Assembly: GCA_009617715.1 (NCBI GenBank)
Contig: VTFK01000263.1
Coordinates: forward strand, 558,001-622,000
Origin: Plectrocnemia conspersa
Taxonomy: Eukaryota; Arthropoda; Insecta; Trichoptera; Polycentropodidae
Direction of reading: 5' to 3'
DNA length: 64,000 nucleotides
This document shows, piece after piece, positions 24,116 to 35,970 of the stretch (its first letter is position 1; every line of letters begins with the position of its first letter). Position numbers and translations under genes: made by a program. A model generated the notes under the pieces. That model saw only the letters and a program-made list of their open reading frames with translations. It did not search any database and had not been told where the DNA came from.

Positions 24116-24229
24116 GCATTATTAATGGGACGAAAATACTAAAATATCCTGAAAATATTATATATTATGACTAGAAATATTTATTAATAATTGATATAAA
24201 AGTCTTAATAAGAAATATTATAAAATACG

Positions 24230-24316
24230 TAGTGGGAAAAAGTTTCTTTGTTCTTTCACATTATATACTAATCATTAGTGTATAATGTGAAAGAACAAAG
24301 AAACTTTTTTCCACTA
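24230..24316. mobile_element. 87-bp snap-back element with 41-bp arms and 5-nt loop
   Basis: Arms at 24230-24270 and 24276-24316 pair at 39 of 41 positions around the loop ATCAT. The outermost bases are TA on both sides followed by GTGG and CCAC, consistent with a TA target duplication of the Tc1/mariner type, so this may be a minimal MITE. A transcript would fold into a near-perfect hairpin, so a small-RNA precursor is the alternative. Confidence 0.75.
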
Positions 24317-25847
24317 ATGTACACCCGCGCTTTTAAAATCTTGACAATACTAATAAAATCGATCAAGATTATTATTACACATAAGCAATCATTAACGCTA
24401 AAAATTCTTTATTGTATATAAAATCAAATTTTTGATATTTTACTCTTAAATAATTTTTTTTTTGTAATTTATAATTATTTTTTAGAATAAAACTCATTCT
24501 TTATGCAACACGTAATCGATTGTCAGCACGTCGCTGTTAAGTTTCTTCAGCGGTTTCACTAGCTCACATTGCAGTAATATGTAATCTTTTTAATAAATAA
24601 AAGTTAAAAGTTAAGAATAGTTCTGTTGATATAGACAGGGTAGCTAGAATGACATGTGCAAATGTCACGTCGCTACTATTCACCGTTTGGGAGGAGTTCT
24701 TGTGATAGACAGACAGACACGTGTATTTTCTGTTTTATAGTATATGCTAAATTCATTTTTGTAATAATTAAAAATATAATTTTAACTTATTTTTTAGCTG
24801 ATTGATGACTTTTAAACAGTTATATTCAACACAAAAATAAAATCAGATTCATCGTTAAATTATTAAATATTTTTCCCTAAATATGTAAAATATTTGCTAA
24901 ATAAATATTTGATAGAATATTTTTTATTTATTTCAATAAATTATTTTTCCACAAATATAACGTACTTTTCCCAAATAATTATTCCGCAAAAAAAACATTT
25001 TTCTTTTCTATGATCTAAATGAAAAAAAATCAGTTTCGAATCCTGGAACTTTGAGTCTCGATTCCCATGCATATGAAAAACTCTAATTCCTAATTGTCAT
25101 ACATGCTAAGCACATGTTTGTATGACAGGTACTATGAAAAATCTTTTAGCTAGTTTGACAAAAAATATTTACCGACCTGCCGACGTTTTATGACCAAACA
25201 GAGTAATATTTGGGGCTAATTTGACTAAAAGCTTTTTTGCCTTGAGAATTGGGACCTCCATTGTTTGTAAGTTATGGTAGATTCTGGACCTGTCATTGTT
25301 TATCAACTGTCGCCGATCCAAGCTGATGAATTGTAAGCTTGATTATCCAATTAAATAATTAAAGATGTGATTCTAACAACTGTAATCAAAAAGCCACCAG
25401 TGAAACTTTGACCCTATAATGATTAAAAACCGCATGGCGTTCGTTTATCAAATATAAATTGAACAGATCGGCAATGGAAATAACTATAATAACATCACTG
25501 TTATTAAATTAATTTAGCATACAGTGAATTTAAAAAAAACATTGTATAATGAGCTTTATATGTCTCTGAACATAATTTTGGTGTAAGAAAAAGTGCATAG
25601 CCTTTTAGTGAATTACATTGTAATATGTAGTATAAATAATTGAGAAAATTACAAGCAAATTCCTTGAACTTTGTAAGCATTCCTTTTAAATGTTTCTCAG
25701 TGACCTTTAATGATTTTAATTGGCATACTTTTATTTTTAAAATGCATTGTAGGACACCCCCTAATCATCCTGTATAATAAATTTTTCTTTTGCTGTTTAA
25801 ATTAATATCATGTAATTGTATTTAAATCAATTTATTATAGACGTCCA

Positions 25848-26140
25848 TCTACTACAGAGCCCAGCAGCCTTCTGAGGATCTTAGTTCAGTCGATATCAGT
25901 TCACTTGTTGCGAACTGGGGCACACGTAAGCCACACAAGGCCGCTGGTGGGGATAACTGGAACAACCCCAACCCCAGAGCTTCCACCAATACCGACACAA
26001 CCCACACACAACCACACCGGCACACCTACGGCCGGGGAGTAAACTACGAGAAGAGTTGCATCGGCCGTTGAACTCCTCGACGCGAGGTCGATACACCGCG
26101 CATTCAGAAAAGGGATGATGATACTCTCATCATCCATTGA
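25848..26140. repeat. GC-rich repeat-like insertion ending near a 9-bp hairpin
   Basis: Sharp edges to AT-rich DNA on both sides. The right end has GGATGATGA, TACTC, TCATCATCC (26113-26135), a perfect 9-bp stem. Two overlapping minus-strand frames (66 and 101 codons) are open across it, but neither shows a domain. It reads like part of a mobile element (3' end of a LINE, SINE or Helitron-like element); the type is undecided. Confidence 0.4.
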
Positions 26141-27479
26141 TAATTTAGGTACTTGTACGTTATAACAACACAAATTTCTAATTTTAATATTATTATAGTC
26201 AATCAAACATTAGAAAATTTTATTGTAGAATATAAAAAGAAAATCTTTTGAGAACAAAAACGAAAGTTTATTTAAAGATTTTTCATACACTAAGCCAAAA
26301 TTTGCATTAAAATGGCATACTATTAAATTGTATAAAAAAAGTATCTAAGCATTTCTTTTTATGTTTTATAAGTATTTATGGGTTTTTATCGTTTCTTTGT
26401 GGTATTAAAGGCCTTAGAGAATAAGGATATGTTACTGAAGTGGCGATAAAACAATATAAGATAAAAATACAGATTTTGCCCATTATATATAATTTATAAT
26501 TAATGGAAAGGTAGTTAATACATTTTTTTAATTATTTCTACCTTATTGTGTGATACAGAAAGGCCAAAATAAAGAGTAATTAAAAGTTATTTATTGTCCC
26601 ACACTTTTGACTAATTATTTTAATGCATTTTCAGTTATATAAATATAATTTGTTAATTAAACTATTACAAAAGTATGTAATTGATTAGCTAAAATATATT
26701 TGCTATATTTAAAAATGTAGTTTAAATTTATCTCATGATCATTTCACAGGCAATTTACCATAAATTAAATAATGGAGTTATTCTTAACCGTTTATAGTTT
26801 TGCTTTCAAGGACAATGTATACGCTTTTTTATAATTATTTGCTATTTTAGAGATGTAAGATTTGCATAGAATTGCATTGAAATAATGAAAACAAAGTGAC
26901 ATTAATAAGTGATTTATATTCAAAATGTAAACAATTTACATTTAAACTATTATATCGCTTACAAAGAAAATATATTGAAATTAAATTAGAGTTAAGTAAA
27001 TCACTTAATTATCTGACGATTAAATTGAATATTGAATACTGCTGGATTTATTGTTAACAAAGTACGATACCATAAAAACCACAGTGTATCTCTACTTATT
27101 TTGACATCTATATGAGTTTACTTATGAATTGCTGTAGAGCTTTTGAATGAATGGTGCGATTCTTGTACACTAGACATCAATGTTCTACGCCCTATAATCA
27201 ATACTCCTTAAGCACCGAAATACTTCAAATGTGCTTTAATTTTTACTACTGCTCATTTGAGCTGGAATTATTTTATCAACGTTAGGTATCTCATAGATTT
27301 TTTTGATATTTAGCTTCAGTATAGGTCCCATACATAAGGCTGCGTGCAGGCTTGACCTATATAGCTCACTCCTCGCAGGTAGGTCTAAATCGTCTGTGTG
27401 TTCGTAGGACCTATATTCGAGGGTGTGCAAGTGGATGATGACCTACATCCCATCGGCTGCAGAGCACACACACACAGCC

Positions 27480-27900
27480 CAATGACGTCATAACCGTGTG
27501 CACCAATCAGGGATGAGGTCCATTCAGCTAAAGTCTCTTGCAGAATTCGTTGAGGAAAATCGGCAACGGCCGGTGGTAAGGCAGTCGCGCGCCACGCGCG
27601 GTGATGCTCACTACTCTCTGCTACAAAGTGATCATGTTTTTGCAGTGTTTGGTTTTCGAGTGGTTCGCTTTGGACCATAGTGCTACGGAGCTGCTGCAGA
27701 TTCCGGCGCCTACGCCAAACCGTAGCCCCAGTCTACGGTCCTCCGCCCACGCGAACGTCTACGGACCGTCCAGACTACGACCCACGCGAAAAGCTCGAAG
27801 CTCTACACGACGATACTCACCCTACCGCCAATGGAGTACCGTAGTGCAATGCCGTGTGAAAGTGAAACGACATGGCGTGGTTGGCGTAAACAGCGGGAAA
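27480..27900. promoter_or_regulatory. Large GC-rich island with TGACGTCA
   Basis: One of the largest GC-rich blocks in the window. It begins with TGACGTCA (27483-27490) and contains imperfect repeats of CTACGG and CCCACGCGAA (27730-27795). It could be a promoter with first exon (see the exon candidate inside it). Open frames exist on both strands without a known domain. Confidence 0.35.
27821..27873 (-). CDS. Candidate short first coding exon (MSFHFHTALHYGTPLAV)
   Basis: On the minus strand an ATG at 27873 opens 17 codons and two bases before a strong donor GTGAGT (27820-27815). It lies inside the GC-rich island. I do not recognise the peptide and see no second exon, so this is a signal-based suggestion only. 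The frame is short enough to arise by chance. Confidence 0.2.
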
Positions 27901-29973
27901 TGAGAAGTATGGTTATTATATATTATTATTTGATTATTTTTTCCCCTTAAAACATATTTTATTAGGGTATAATATGATATAATCACATCTTGAGGCTTTT
28001 ACACTAGCAATAAGTCACATAAATAAATTTATTTATATTTCAGAGTTTTTTGATATATGATTTGCATGAATTTCGTGGCTACTAAAGATTTAAAGAATTT
28101 GATTTTAAATCAAGACTTAAATAAATTGATTTAATTTTAATTTTAAATCGAAATAATTATACATGCATTCTAAAAAAATTCTTATGCATATGAATATGTA
28201 GTGATTGGAACTACTGTATCGATATACTTAGATGTAAAAGCTAATTTTATTATTGTAAGCTTTTAAAAAGGGCAATAATCTGTATTGTTGAATCTGTATA
28301 GATCTACAAAAAAATGATTCTTTAAGCAGCAATAAAATTGTCAAATTTTTATGGTGCTTTTTGCAAATCATTTGATATGTAAGACGTGAGATTTTGCTTA
28401 GTTGTGTACAACAATGATAAGAATAAAATTGCATCATTTAGTATTTCTTTTTACGAAGGAAAGATAGTCAAATTACTTGGTATAAATATTCTTACACGTT
28501 CCCTTTTTAATATATGTAATTATTTCCTTAATGTTTTTTTTTTAAATTGCAATATGTAACTTCTTGACAATCGTTATTTCACCAAAATGAGGATGTTCAT
28601 CTGTAATTAATTAATCTGTCTGCATTGGTTTTTTGAGCAATAAAATTAAATATTTGGGAGCATTTATAAAATCAATTCATTCGTGTAAAATCTTAATTTT
28701 GTATATACATATATATATATACTGTTAATGAAGTATTATTATTATTTAAGCTCTCTTTAAAAAATTAATAATGACTTAGTTATACTTACACTGAAATAAG
28801 AACTTCTAAAATATTTTATAAAAGAACTAATCTTTCGTCCATTTATTGTGTAATAAAAAATATAATTTTTTTTTTGACGTAGCACTTATCCTTGAAAAAA
28901 TTCTTACAGATTTCACGATAAATCTTGGTTATAAAATTCGAAAAAAAACCGTGATGACTATTAATAATTTCTTTATTGCTGGTAGTGATTAGAGATTCTG
29001 TTTGGAATTTGATTTATAAACTCTTATGTTAACTAGCTTTTACAAAAATAAAATGTATAGTAGCATTTTAGTTAATATTAAAATTAAAGTACATTTTTTA
29101 TCATGCGATTAGGCCAATTTCAATTAAAAATAAGAAGAGTACTAGTCATAGTAAATGCTACTTAGCCTTTAAATACTGAAAGTTCGAAAATGGGATCGAA
29201 AACCGGAATGGTGACCAAATTAATAAACACCATCAAATTTGAGTATTAATGAAGTTTAAGTAGTAACTTATTTTATATTATATCGATTTTATTTAATTTT
29301 TTTTTTCGTAATAAATTCAATAAGATATATTTGCAGATTAAAATAGATTTTAAGTAGGTAATATTGGTATGGGACAAATAGTTAAAATAGCTTAGGAGTA
29401 TGATATTACGAATTAACAATTATACAACTTAAATATTTCGTAATATATTTCAATTTTTGTTATATTGTATATAGCAAAAATAATATCTTTTTAAACATTA
29501 GTTTTACAAGAGTTTTAATGACAATATTTTAGGGTCAACTCAATGCATATTTAACATTTTAATAGCATTTTAAAAAACAAGATTATTTGGTTCAATAGAA
29601 AATTATTCATAAAAATTACGTAGTAAGAAGAACTAATGCTTGTAAATTTTCCATTTAATGTATATTTCATTCAAATAAGAATTCCACACATTTTAAAATT
29701 TTAAATTATACATGATATAACTTTTTACTCAAAAACAGTAGACATATGTTAACGTATTACTTTTACCTATATTAATTTACAAATAGAACAAAAAAATCCA
29801 AGCAATCTGTAATTATTACAATTATACATGCAAATTAATATTATTATTAAATTTATTGTTCCATTTACAGTTGAAAGAAATATTTTTATTTTTAATACAT
29901 ATATGATATTTTTTAGGAGCTGCAATAATTCATTATTAGAGAATTTTTAATACCAAATATTATATGTATTTAC
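27901..29973. other. AT-rich noncoding stretch
   Basis: No gene or repeat boundary recognised. Confidence 0.45.
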
Positions 29974-30178
29974 GACTTTGCTCGATTTTTATTAATCATT
30001 ACAATATGTATTCGTGACATTAGAAAAATCTAGGTGGAATCTCTGATGATCGATCGGAATTATAACTATTATATATAATAAGCACTGTATAGATTAAAAA
30101 TTATAAACACTTAGATCCATATGTAATTCGAATCCATGTCTTTCAAATCAATATTCAGAGACTTATACCACTCGTCAC
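29974..30178 (-). repeat. tRNA-derived SINE, copy 2 of 4
   Basis: Read on the minus strand it starts with a box-A-like TGGTATAAGTC and, about 35 bases on, a box-B-like GGATTCGAATT, the two parts of an internal RNA polymerase III promoter. It then runs into the AT-rich tail region shared with the copies at 38543 and 54181 (GATCGATC...AATTATAA and CTCGAT...GC). Confidence 0.75.
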
Positions 30179-30464
30179 AAACGTAATAATTTTCGCTTGA
30201 ACTATATATCATAATAGTATTATCCTTACATAAAATCATATAGGAATCATATTATATTATTAATATTTTCGAATATTAAAATATTACATAAATAATATAT
30301 CAATTAAATGTTATGTTTTTTATATAGCAACAATCAATCTTTATCTTTCTAATTACAAATAAAAGACATATTTAGTAACATATTATTTATTTTTTGTCCT
30401 AATGTATTTTTTTCATAGCTTTTATTTAGGTCATTGTTGAATTTTAATTATTGCAATTTTCTCG

Positions 30465-30680
30465 TCGTTACACGCGTTCCGTTTTATATAACTTGCCAAA
30501 ATGAGGGTAAACGGGTTCAAGAAACGCCTGCCTCTGACGTCAGAGGGAGTGTCGTGACGTCAGACAACCCCTCTCTCTCCGGAGAGGTCATTTTCCTCTC
30601 CGTTCTCCGTTACGTCATTGAGCAAAAGCTTCAGAGCTTTCCCACGTCGCAGAAAGCTGGCCCGCAAGGTACTTCAACAT
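30465..30680. promoter_or_regulatory. Island with two TGACGTCA palindromes
   Basis: CCTCTGACGTCAGAGG (30531-30546) is a perfect 16-bp palindrome around the first TGACGTCA. A second TGACGTCA begins at 30555, 20 bp later. CTCTCCGGAGAG (30575-30586) is another perfect palindrome, and a TACGTCA half-match follows near 30613. The density of symmetric sites marks a bZIP-type control element. The 101-codon frame across it has no domain. Confidence 0.45.
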
Positions 30681-32190
30681 TAATCTTTCTTAATGAGAAT
30701 AATCGATCATATAACGCTTTTAATTATTTTAACGACTAATTTATAAGCAAAATTAATTATAATATTTTTGTACATTTTTGATATTTTTATTCATATACCT
30801 TTGTCGAGATATTTTTACCATGTTGCAGTTATTCATTCAGTTACAATGAAGTTGTTTTATATTTTGGAGATGAGATATTCTCATAAAAAATTCAAAAATA
30901 CTATTGAGTCACTTTTTAGCCAATTTAGAGTTAATGCTTTTGATTTTTATACTAAAACAAAGTTAATAGAGACAATTAGAAACTAATCATAGAGCAAAAT
31001 TTTAACCAGTGCTAACAACTTCTTGTTAGCATTTGGTAAAAATCCTTTTATTTTATATTAAGACTACTTTAATACTTAAATTGTTAATGAAAGGAACAAG
31101 TAAAGACAAGCGATAAATCGTATTAAAATGTTTTTTCCTGAATTAAGGACAGTAACAAAAATAGTCAGAATTTATCTATAAAATTATCAAAAAGCCATTT
31201 TAATGAGTTGGTGAACGACTATTATTAAAAGGCAATCAACAAAACTGGTTTGCCGACCATTGTATTAAACTTTAACGTATAAGTAAAATCTACAAAAAAC
31301 TCATTGAATTTTTGAATTTTACATACATATAATCGTAATTATCTAAAAATATTCCGCTACGTGGACAATTTAATCTTGACTTTTTGTATAAGAAAAATAT
31401 CTGTATATTAAAATATTAAACATTTTCGGGTTACACTACTAAGAATGTTCTCAAAAGTATTTAATTGTAGATCGATATTCTATCAACAAAAAAAAAAAAA
31501 AATGCAAGAAAAATAAATCATGATATTGTCATATCTTATCGTGTTGTCGTTATTAGTCGCTTTTTCTAATAACTAATTCACTGTCTATTTTGACGCAGTG
31601 TTTACTTTGTTTTCTGTAAGCAAATATCTGTAGTTGTTTATATGGATTTCATAATTTTTAAATCATATTAGACCCAAACCATTATTTTATTAATGAGGAG
31701 CTTTTGAATTGTCTAATAATAAAAGTACTCGTATGTTTGATAAAAAAATCTTTTCCATTAGCTTCATAAAGATGTACAAAATTAAAATCTACATTATCTA
31801 GTCTGCGGAATGTATTGAAATATATAAACAAATATGATAGTATTTAATTCTTTAAAAAAATTACTGGCAAGAGTACATGATTAGAAAAAATATTTTTTCT
31901 CGACATATACAATAATTTCTTTATTTTATAAGAAGATTTGTGAAGGATCTTCAGCTTAAATCATATATGTAAAATATATATATATATAAAATTAGAGATT
32001 GCTATTATGTAAAGGGCACTTCAGAAATTGACACAGCTTACTTTCAAACAAAATACATTTTTTATATTCCCCAGCAAAATTAATTCTGTCAAGATTTCTA
32101 GACAATGTTTAGCCAAAATAATATAATTAACAACATAGTTAAGATTTCATTTAATTCAAATATATTTAAAATTAAAATAAAATTATTTTA
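30681..32190. other. AT-rich noncoding stretch
   Basis: Contains an A15 run near 31489 and (TA)n tracts. No gene seen. Confidence 0.45.
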
Positions 32191-32194
32191 GGTT

Positions 32195-32465
32195 GAACAC
32201 ACATGGCCGCACGCGCGTAGTGCTGCGCCCCCATCGATTTTGGTCGTGGCCCATACATCACTTGCGCCACAATGGAGGCTTGCAGCGTCCGCGTGACGTC
32301 ACGGGTTTGGATGATATTTTGCGCATGCGCTCAGGTGCGTCGCACCCACTGACCTAGTTCCGGCGGAGGCTCTATATTTAGCGCGACCGTCGCCGCTAAA
32401 AATAGAACTGCGCGCCCTCCCACTGTTTTGACGTTCGCTGGCTGGCTACTAATTTTCCCCGACGA
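32195..32465 (-). promoter_or_regulatory. Strong candidate core promoter with paired MEF2 sites and TGACGTCA
   Basis: The block holds two perfect MEF2 sites, CTATATTTAG (32372-32381) and CTAAAAATAG (32396-32405), starting 24 bp apart. It also holds TGACGTCA (32294-32301) and GCGCATGCGC (32321-32330), the core of the NRF1/Ewg site. Read on the minus strand, the left MEF2 site contains TAAATATA. It is followed 30 bases later by TCAGT, the arthropod initiator, with its A at 32350: the standard TATA-to-start spacing. Transcription would run toward troponin I. No coding exon is attached that I can prove. MEF2 plus TATA fits a muscle gene; MEF2 plus CRE-type sites also fits an activity-regulated gene. 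Confidence 0.5.
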
Positions 32466-33416
32466 TTTTCATTCACCAACGACAGGGAAATTTTCGGAAA
32501 ATATTTTCATTTTAATACTTAAAATATATTTAAATGTTAATATATATAGTCAATGCTATATATATATATTCACATCAAGTATGGTGCCCGTTAAAAATGA
32601 AGAGCGTAAAATATATATATAATACAATGGCGCAACTTTAAATTTGGGAACAACTTTAACTTCCCAAATCATAAATAAACTAAAACAATATTTCTTATAT
32701 AACAGTTTATTGTAGGTGGATATTATTAGTATTATTGAGAAAGTAATGCTTGGGACGAAAATATTAAGTTTTACGCATGACTGAAAACACAGTAAATTGA
32801 ACACTTACAAGTCACGAGTCTATCGAATCGAAATTCTTATTGTCATGTGGACAGCATGAGTTTCGCTGGCGTAGAAAAATTTAAATTACTTGCTTGCAAA
32901 GATTTTTTTTAATATACATAAAAAGTTTTTATAAAAAAAAATATGTAACATTTTTTCCCCTTGTCTTAAATTGGTCCATTTTACATCATCTTCATTGCCT
33001 GGAATTATTTAGAATCTACTTAATATATATTTTTTAATCATCATGATACTACATTTATTTCTGAGAGTGAAAGATTCCTTTACCACAATTATTTACACAA
33101 CATTACGAGGCGTGATGAAAATCAACGACAATTTTGGACTTTTGGCTCGCTATTTATTTTCTATCAAGATTATATTTGATACTATGTTTGGAAACGCATT
33201 TTGTCACACTTGGTGATTTATTTATTTTAAAAAAATATGTTTTTAACCAAATAAACCTATAATAGGTCGTACATATGTTAGAGAAAATTTTTGGCAAAGA
33301 ACCAAACGAAGAGTTTATAAGTAGTACAAAGAGTATCATAAAAAATCAAAGATGGCGAGAGTGATTAGTGAAAATTGAGCATACTGCTTTTAATTGCTAA
33401 ACCACTATTTGGAAGA

Positions 33417-34440
33417 CTAGAAAAAAGTTGCACGCAAAAAAATTTCAACTGACATTTTGGGGATGAAAAAATAGACAACCAAATCTGATCCAAGTTGTTT
33501 CTTTTTAGTAAATATATGTTTCCGCCATGTGAGCATTCGGTCCTGATATACTCCCAGGTAGGGATTCCAATCCCGGGCCAAAATTTTGATCCCGGGATTT
33601 TGGTATTGCAATTAGTCGATCCCGGGATCCCGGGACCAGTCCCGGGATAATTTTCATGCTATTTTATCGATAAAAATAATTTAAAATGAATAATACAATA
33701 TAACATCCGTATAATTTTAGTCTTGGACTTAAAATAGAAAATAATATAATAAAATAAAAAATGGGAAGGTCTTATATATTTATTTGAGAAAAAAAATGAA
33801 CTTTTGACAATGTATGCACATAGGTATGTACATTCATAGACACAATTAATTGAAAACATTATTTTGAATAAAAACGAAGTAACATCAAAGCATCAAGTGT
33901 TTTAATTTAGCCTTGATCTGATTTTGGTTCCTAAGCAGCTTGCTGCTGAAAAAGCACGTTCAGACTCACAGCCTCAAAGATTCACAGATGACACGTGCAA
34001 CTCGCGCTAGTTTGTACACGAAATATAACGATGTTGTCAATAATGTGATTGTGCTTTGATTCAACCAATCCGAAAAATTCGGGATTATGTTTTATAATCC
34101 CGGGACTCATCGGGTACTGAAAATCGTTCGGGATCCCGGGATCCCGGGATTCGGGATCCCGGGATTGGAATCCCTACTCCCAGGTATTTGACCTCTTCTC
34201 TTTGTTGTAATATTTTATCATTTAGCGAAACATTCGGGCTGCTCTCATTATTCAATGTGAACGTAATATGCGTTGATTTTGTCGTGTTTGCTTCCATTCT
34301 CGAAATTTTTATTCATTGTTCGATTCCATAAAGGTTTCTCTGGAGGTTTTCTGACGCTTTCAATGGGTCATGATGAGAGGCGATCACAGCTGTATTATCC
34401 GCAAATGTCGCTATTAATAAAAAAATAAAAGTTTCCATTA
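33417..34440 (-). pseudogene. Jockey-like LINE reverse transcriptase fragment, split by a later insertion
   Basis: From right to left on the minus strand: ATFADNTAVIASHHDPL (the catalytic FADD block with the last Asp changed to Asn, 34405-34394). Next come the degenerate stretch SENLQRNLYGIEQ and a stop, then KSTHITFTLNNESSPNVSLN and REEVKYLG. After the inserted element (33559-34176) it resumes with VYQDRMLTWRKHIFTKKKQL. Across the insertion the frame continues exactly if one target-duplication copy is ignored. This order matches the palm-to-thumb part of jockey-type LINE polymerases. Decay (FADN, stop) shows it was inactive. Confidence 0.88.
33559..34176. mobile_element. 618-bp hAT-type non-autonomous element nested in the LINE
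   Basis: The ends are inverted repeats TAGGGATTCCAATCCCGGG and CCCGGGATTGGAATCCCTA (19 bp, perfect). The flanks are an 8-bp target duplication CTCCCAGG (33551-33558 and 34177-34184). The subterminal parts are rich in ATCCCGGGATC. No transposase is present. The 8-bp duplication assigns it to hAT rather than to piggyBac or Tc1/mariner. Confidence 0.93.
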
Positions 34441-35535
34441 CTGTTTTTATTCTTAGCATTGTCTTATAGTAATTATTATTATTAGGAAAAATCTTATATT
34501 TAAAATGTTAATTTTATCCCAATGTTGTATAGTAACAGCTTCTAATACTAGAACAATTATATATAATATAAAATAATTGCTCAAATACAGAAAACAGCCG
34601 TAAAAACATCGAACATTGTTTTTCAAAAAATGTGTCCACCTGAAATACTCATACTCATATATGTGGGATATTTAGAAATTTAAGATATAATGCTAGTAAA
34701 ATTATTTTTTTTTACTCTAAAGGCAACTCTACTAAAGTATACAAATTTAAACAAGTGACACAGTTTTTTGTAGTATATAATTAAAATATTTAAAATTACT
34801 ATAATAATATGTTTTTTTGTAGGGCATTAGAAACTATTATGCTTGTTATAAAAAATATAAATTATGCAAAATAGTTTCGTATATTTAAAGCAGGTGAAAG
34901 TAATTTTTTTACGGATAAATTAAATGTTATTAAAATTAATTCTGCGCGCGTTAGGTTCCAAAAAACACATTTAGAATACCTAGTTTATTTTCGATCAAAG
35001 AAAGTTGCTTCCAAATTCATAGTGACTATATGGATAAATAATATAATATACCGTATTATAAAATTCAGTTTTTGGAATTTTCGTATCTTTAATTTAAAAA
35101 TATCCTATGTATTATATATAAATATAATATTAAAAACATATTTAATTTTTGTAAACTATTTTTTGCATACAGCTTTTTTTTTACAATCTTAAAAATAAAA
35201 ATAGATTATTATAAAAGCATTTAAATATAAATTAATAAAAAAGCTAGCACAATTAGACTTCTTCTTAAAATTATAAGAATCATTGGAAAATTTTCAGGAA
35301 AAGCGTATCATTTCCACGAACTAATCATTTTTTCATTACGTTCCGATAGATGTCCACAGATGAAATATAAAACTCGGTGGTTCGCAACTTTAATAAACCG
35401 TAAGCATATTTCTACGAATATTATAATTTATAATAATTTTAAAATATTTGATACGATAAATATTTGCTTTAACATATTATTAATAATATCTTTAATATAA
35501 ATATATTTTATTATATGCTTGTACAAAAATACAAT
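34441..35535. other. AT-rich noncoding stretch
   Basis: No gene or repeat end recognised. Confidence 0.45.
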
Positions 35536-35539
35536 CACT

Positions 35540-35780
35540 CGTAAAAGACTAGGAGAGGTCAGGGGTAGCGCATGCGTAAATCGAACACCACCAACCCTGT
35601 TCACACACCACAATATAATATTGCGCAATATTCACCCATCAATATATGCATAATATTGAGCAATATAGTACTGAAACGAACCTCCTTCAGTTTCATGCGC
35701 TCCTAGCGATTCAGCATTCAACAATTGACGTAACACTCGATCACGTAACGGCGTTACGTGAATGTACGTTAAAGCAATAA
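35540..35780. promoter_or_regulatory. Island with C/EBP-type and bZIP-type palindromes
   Basis: AATATTGCGCAATATT (35617-35632) is a perfect 16-bp palindrome whose core ATTGCGCAAT is an ideal C/EBP site. CACGTAAC-GGC-GTTACGTG (35742-35760) is a perfect inverted repeat with a 3-bp spacer. A reading frame with an EF-hand pattern begins about 200 bp further right. The combination suggests a control element, possibly a promoter. Confidence 0.4.
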
Positions 35781-35970
35781 AATATATTAAAAATGGCTTA
35801 TATTAATATTTTAACGTACTATTTATTTTACAATAATATGGATAAATGTATATTCCATATATAAACGATTTAAATAAATATTTAAATAAGAGTCAATGCC
35901 CTGTGACGTTGAACTTAACCGTTCGATGCATACAGAAAAGGATTTTTTAACTATTTTATTATGTATATAG

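Noticed and set aside
33154..33339. Minus-strand frame next to the LINE fragment
   Set aside because: No similarity to the downstream part of the LINE could be seen; likely chance.
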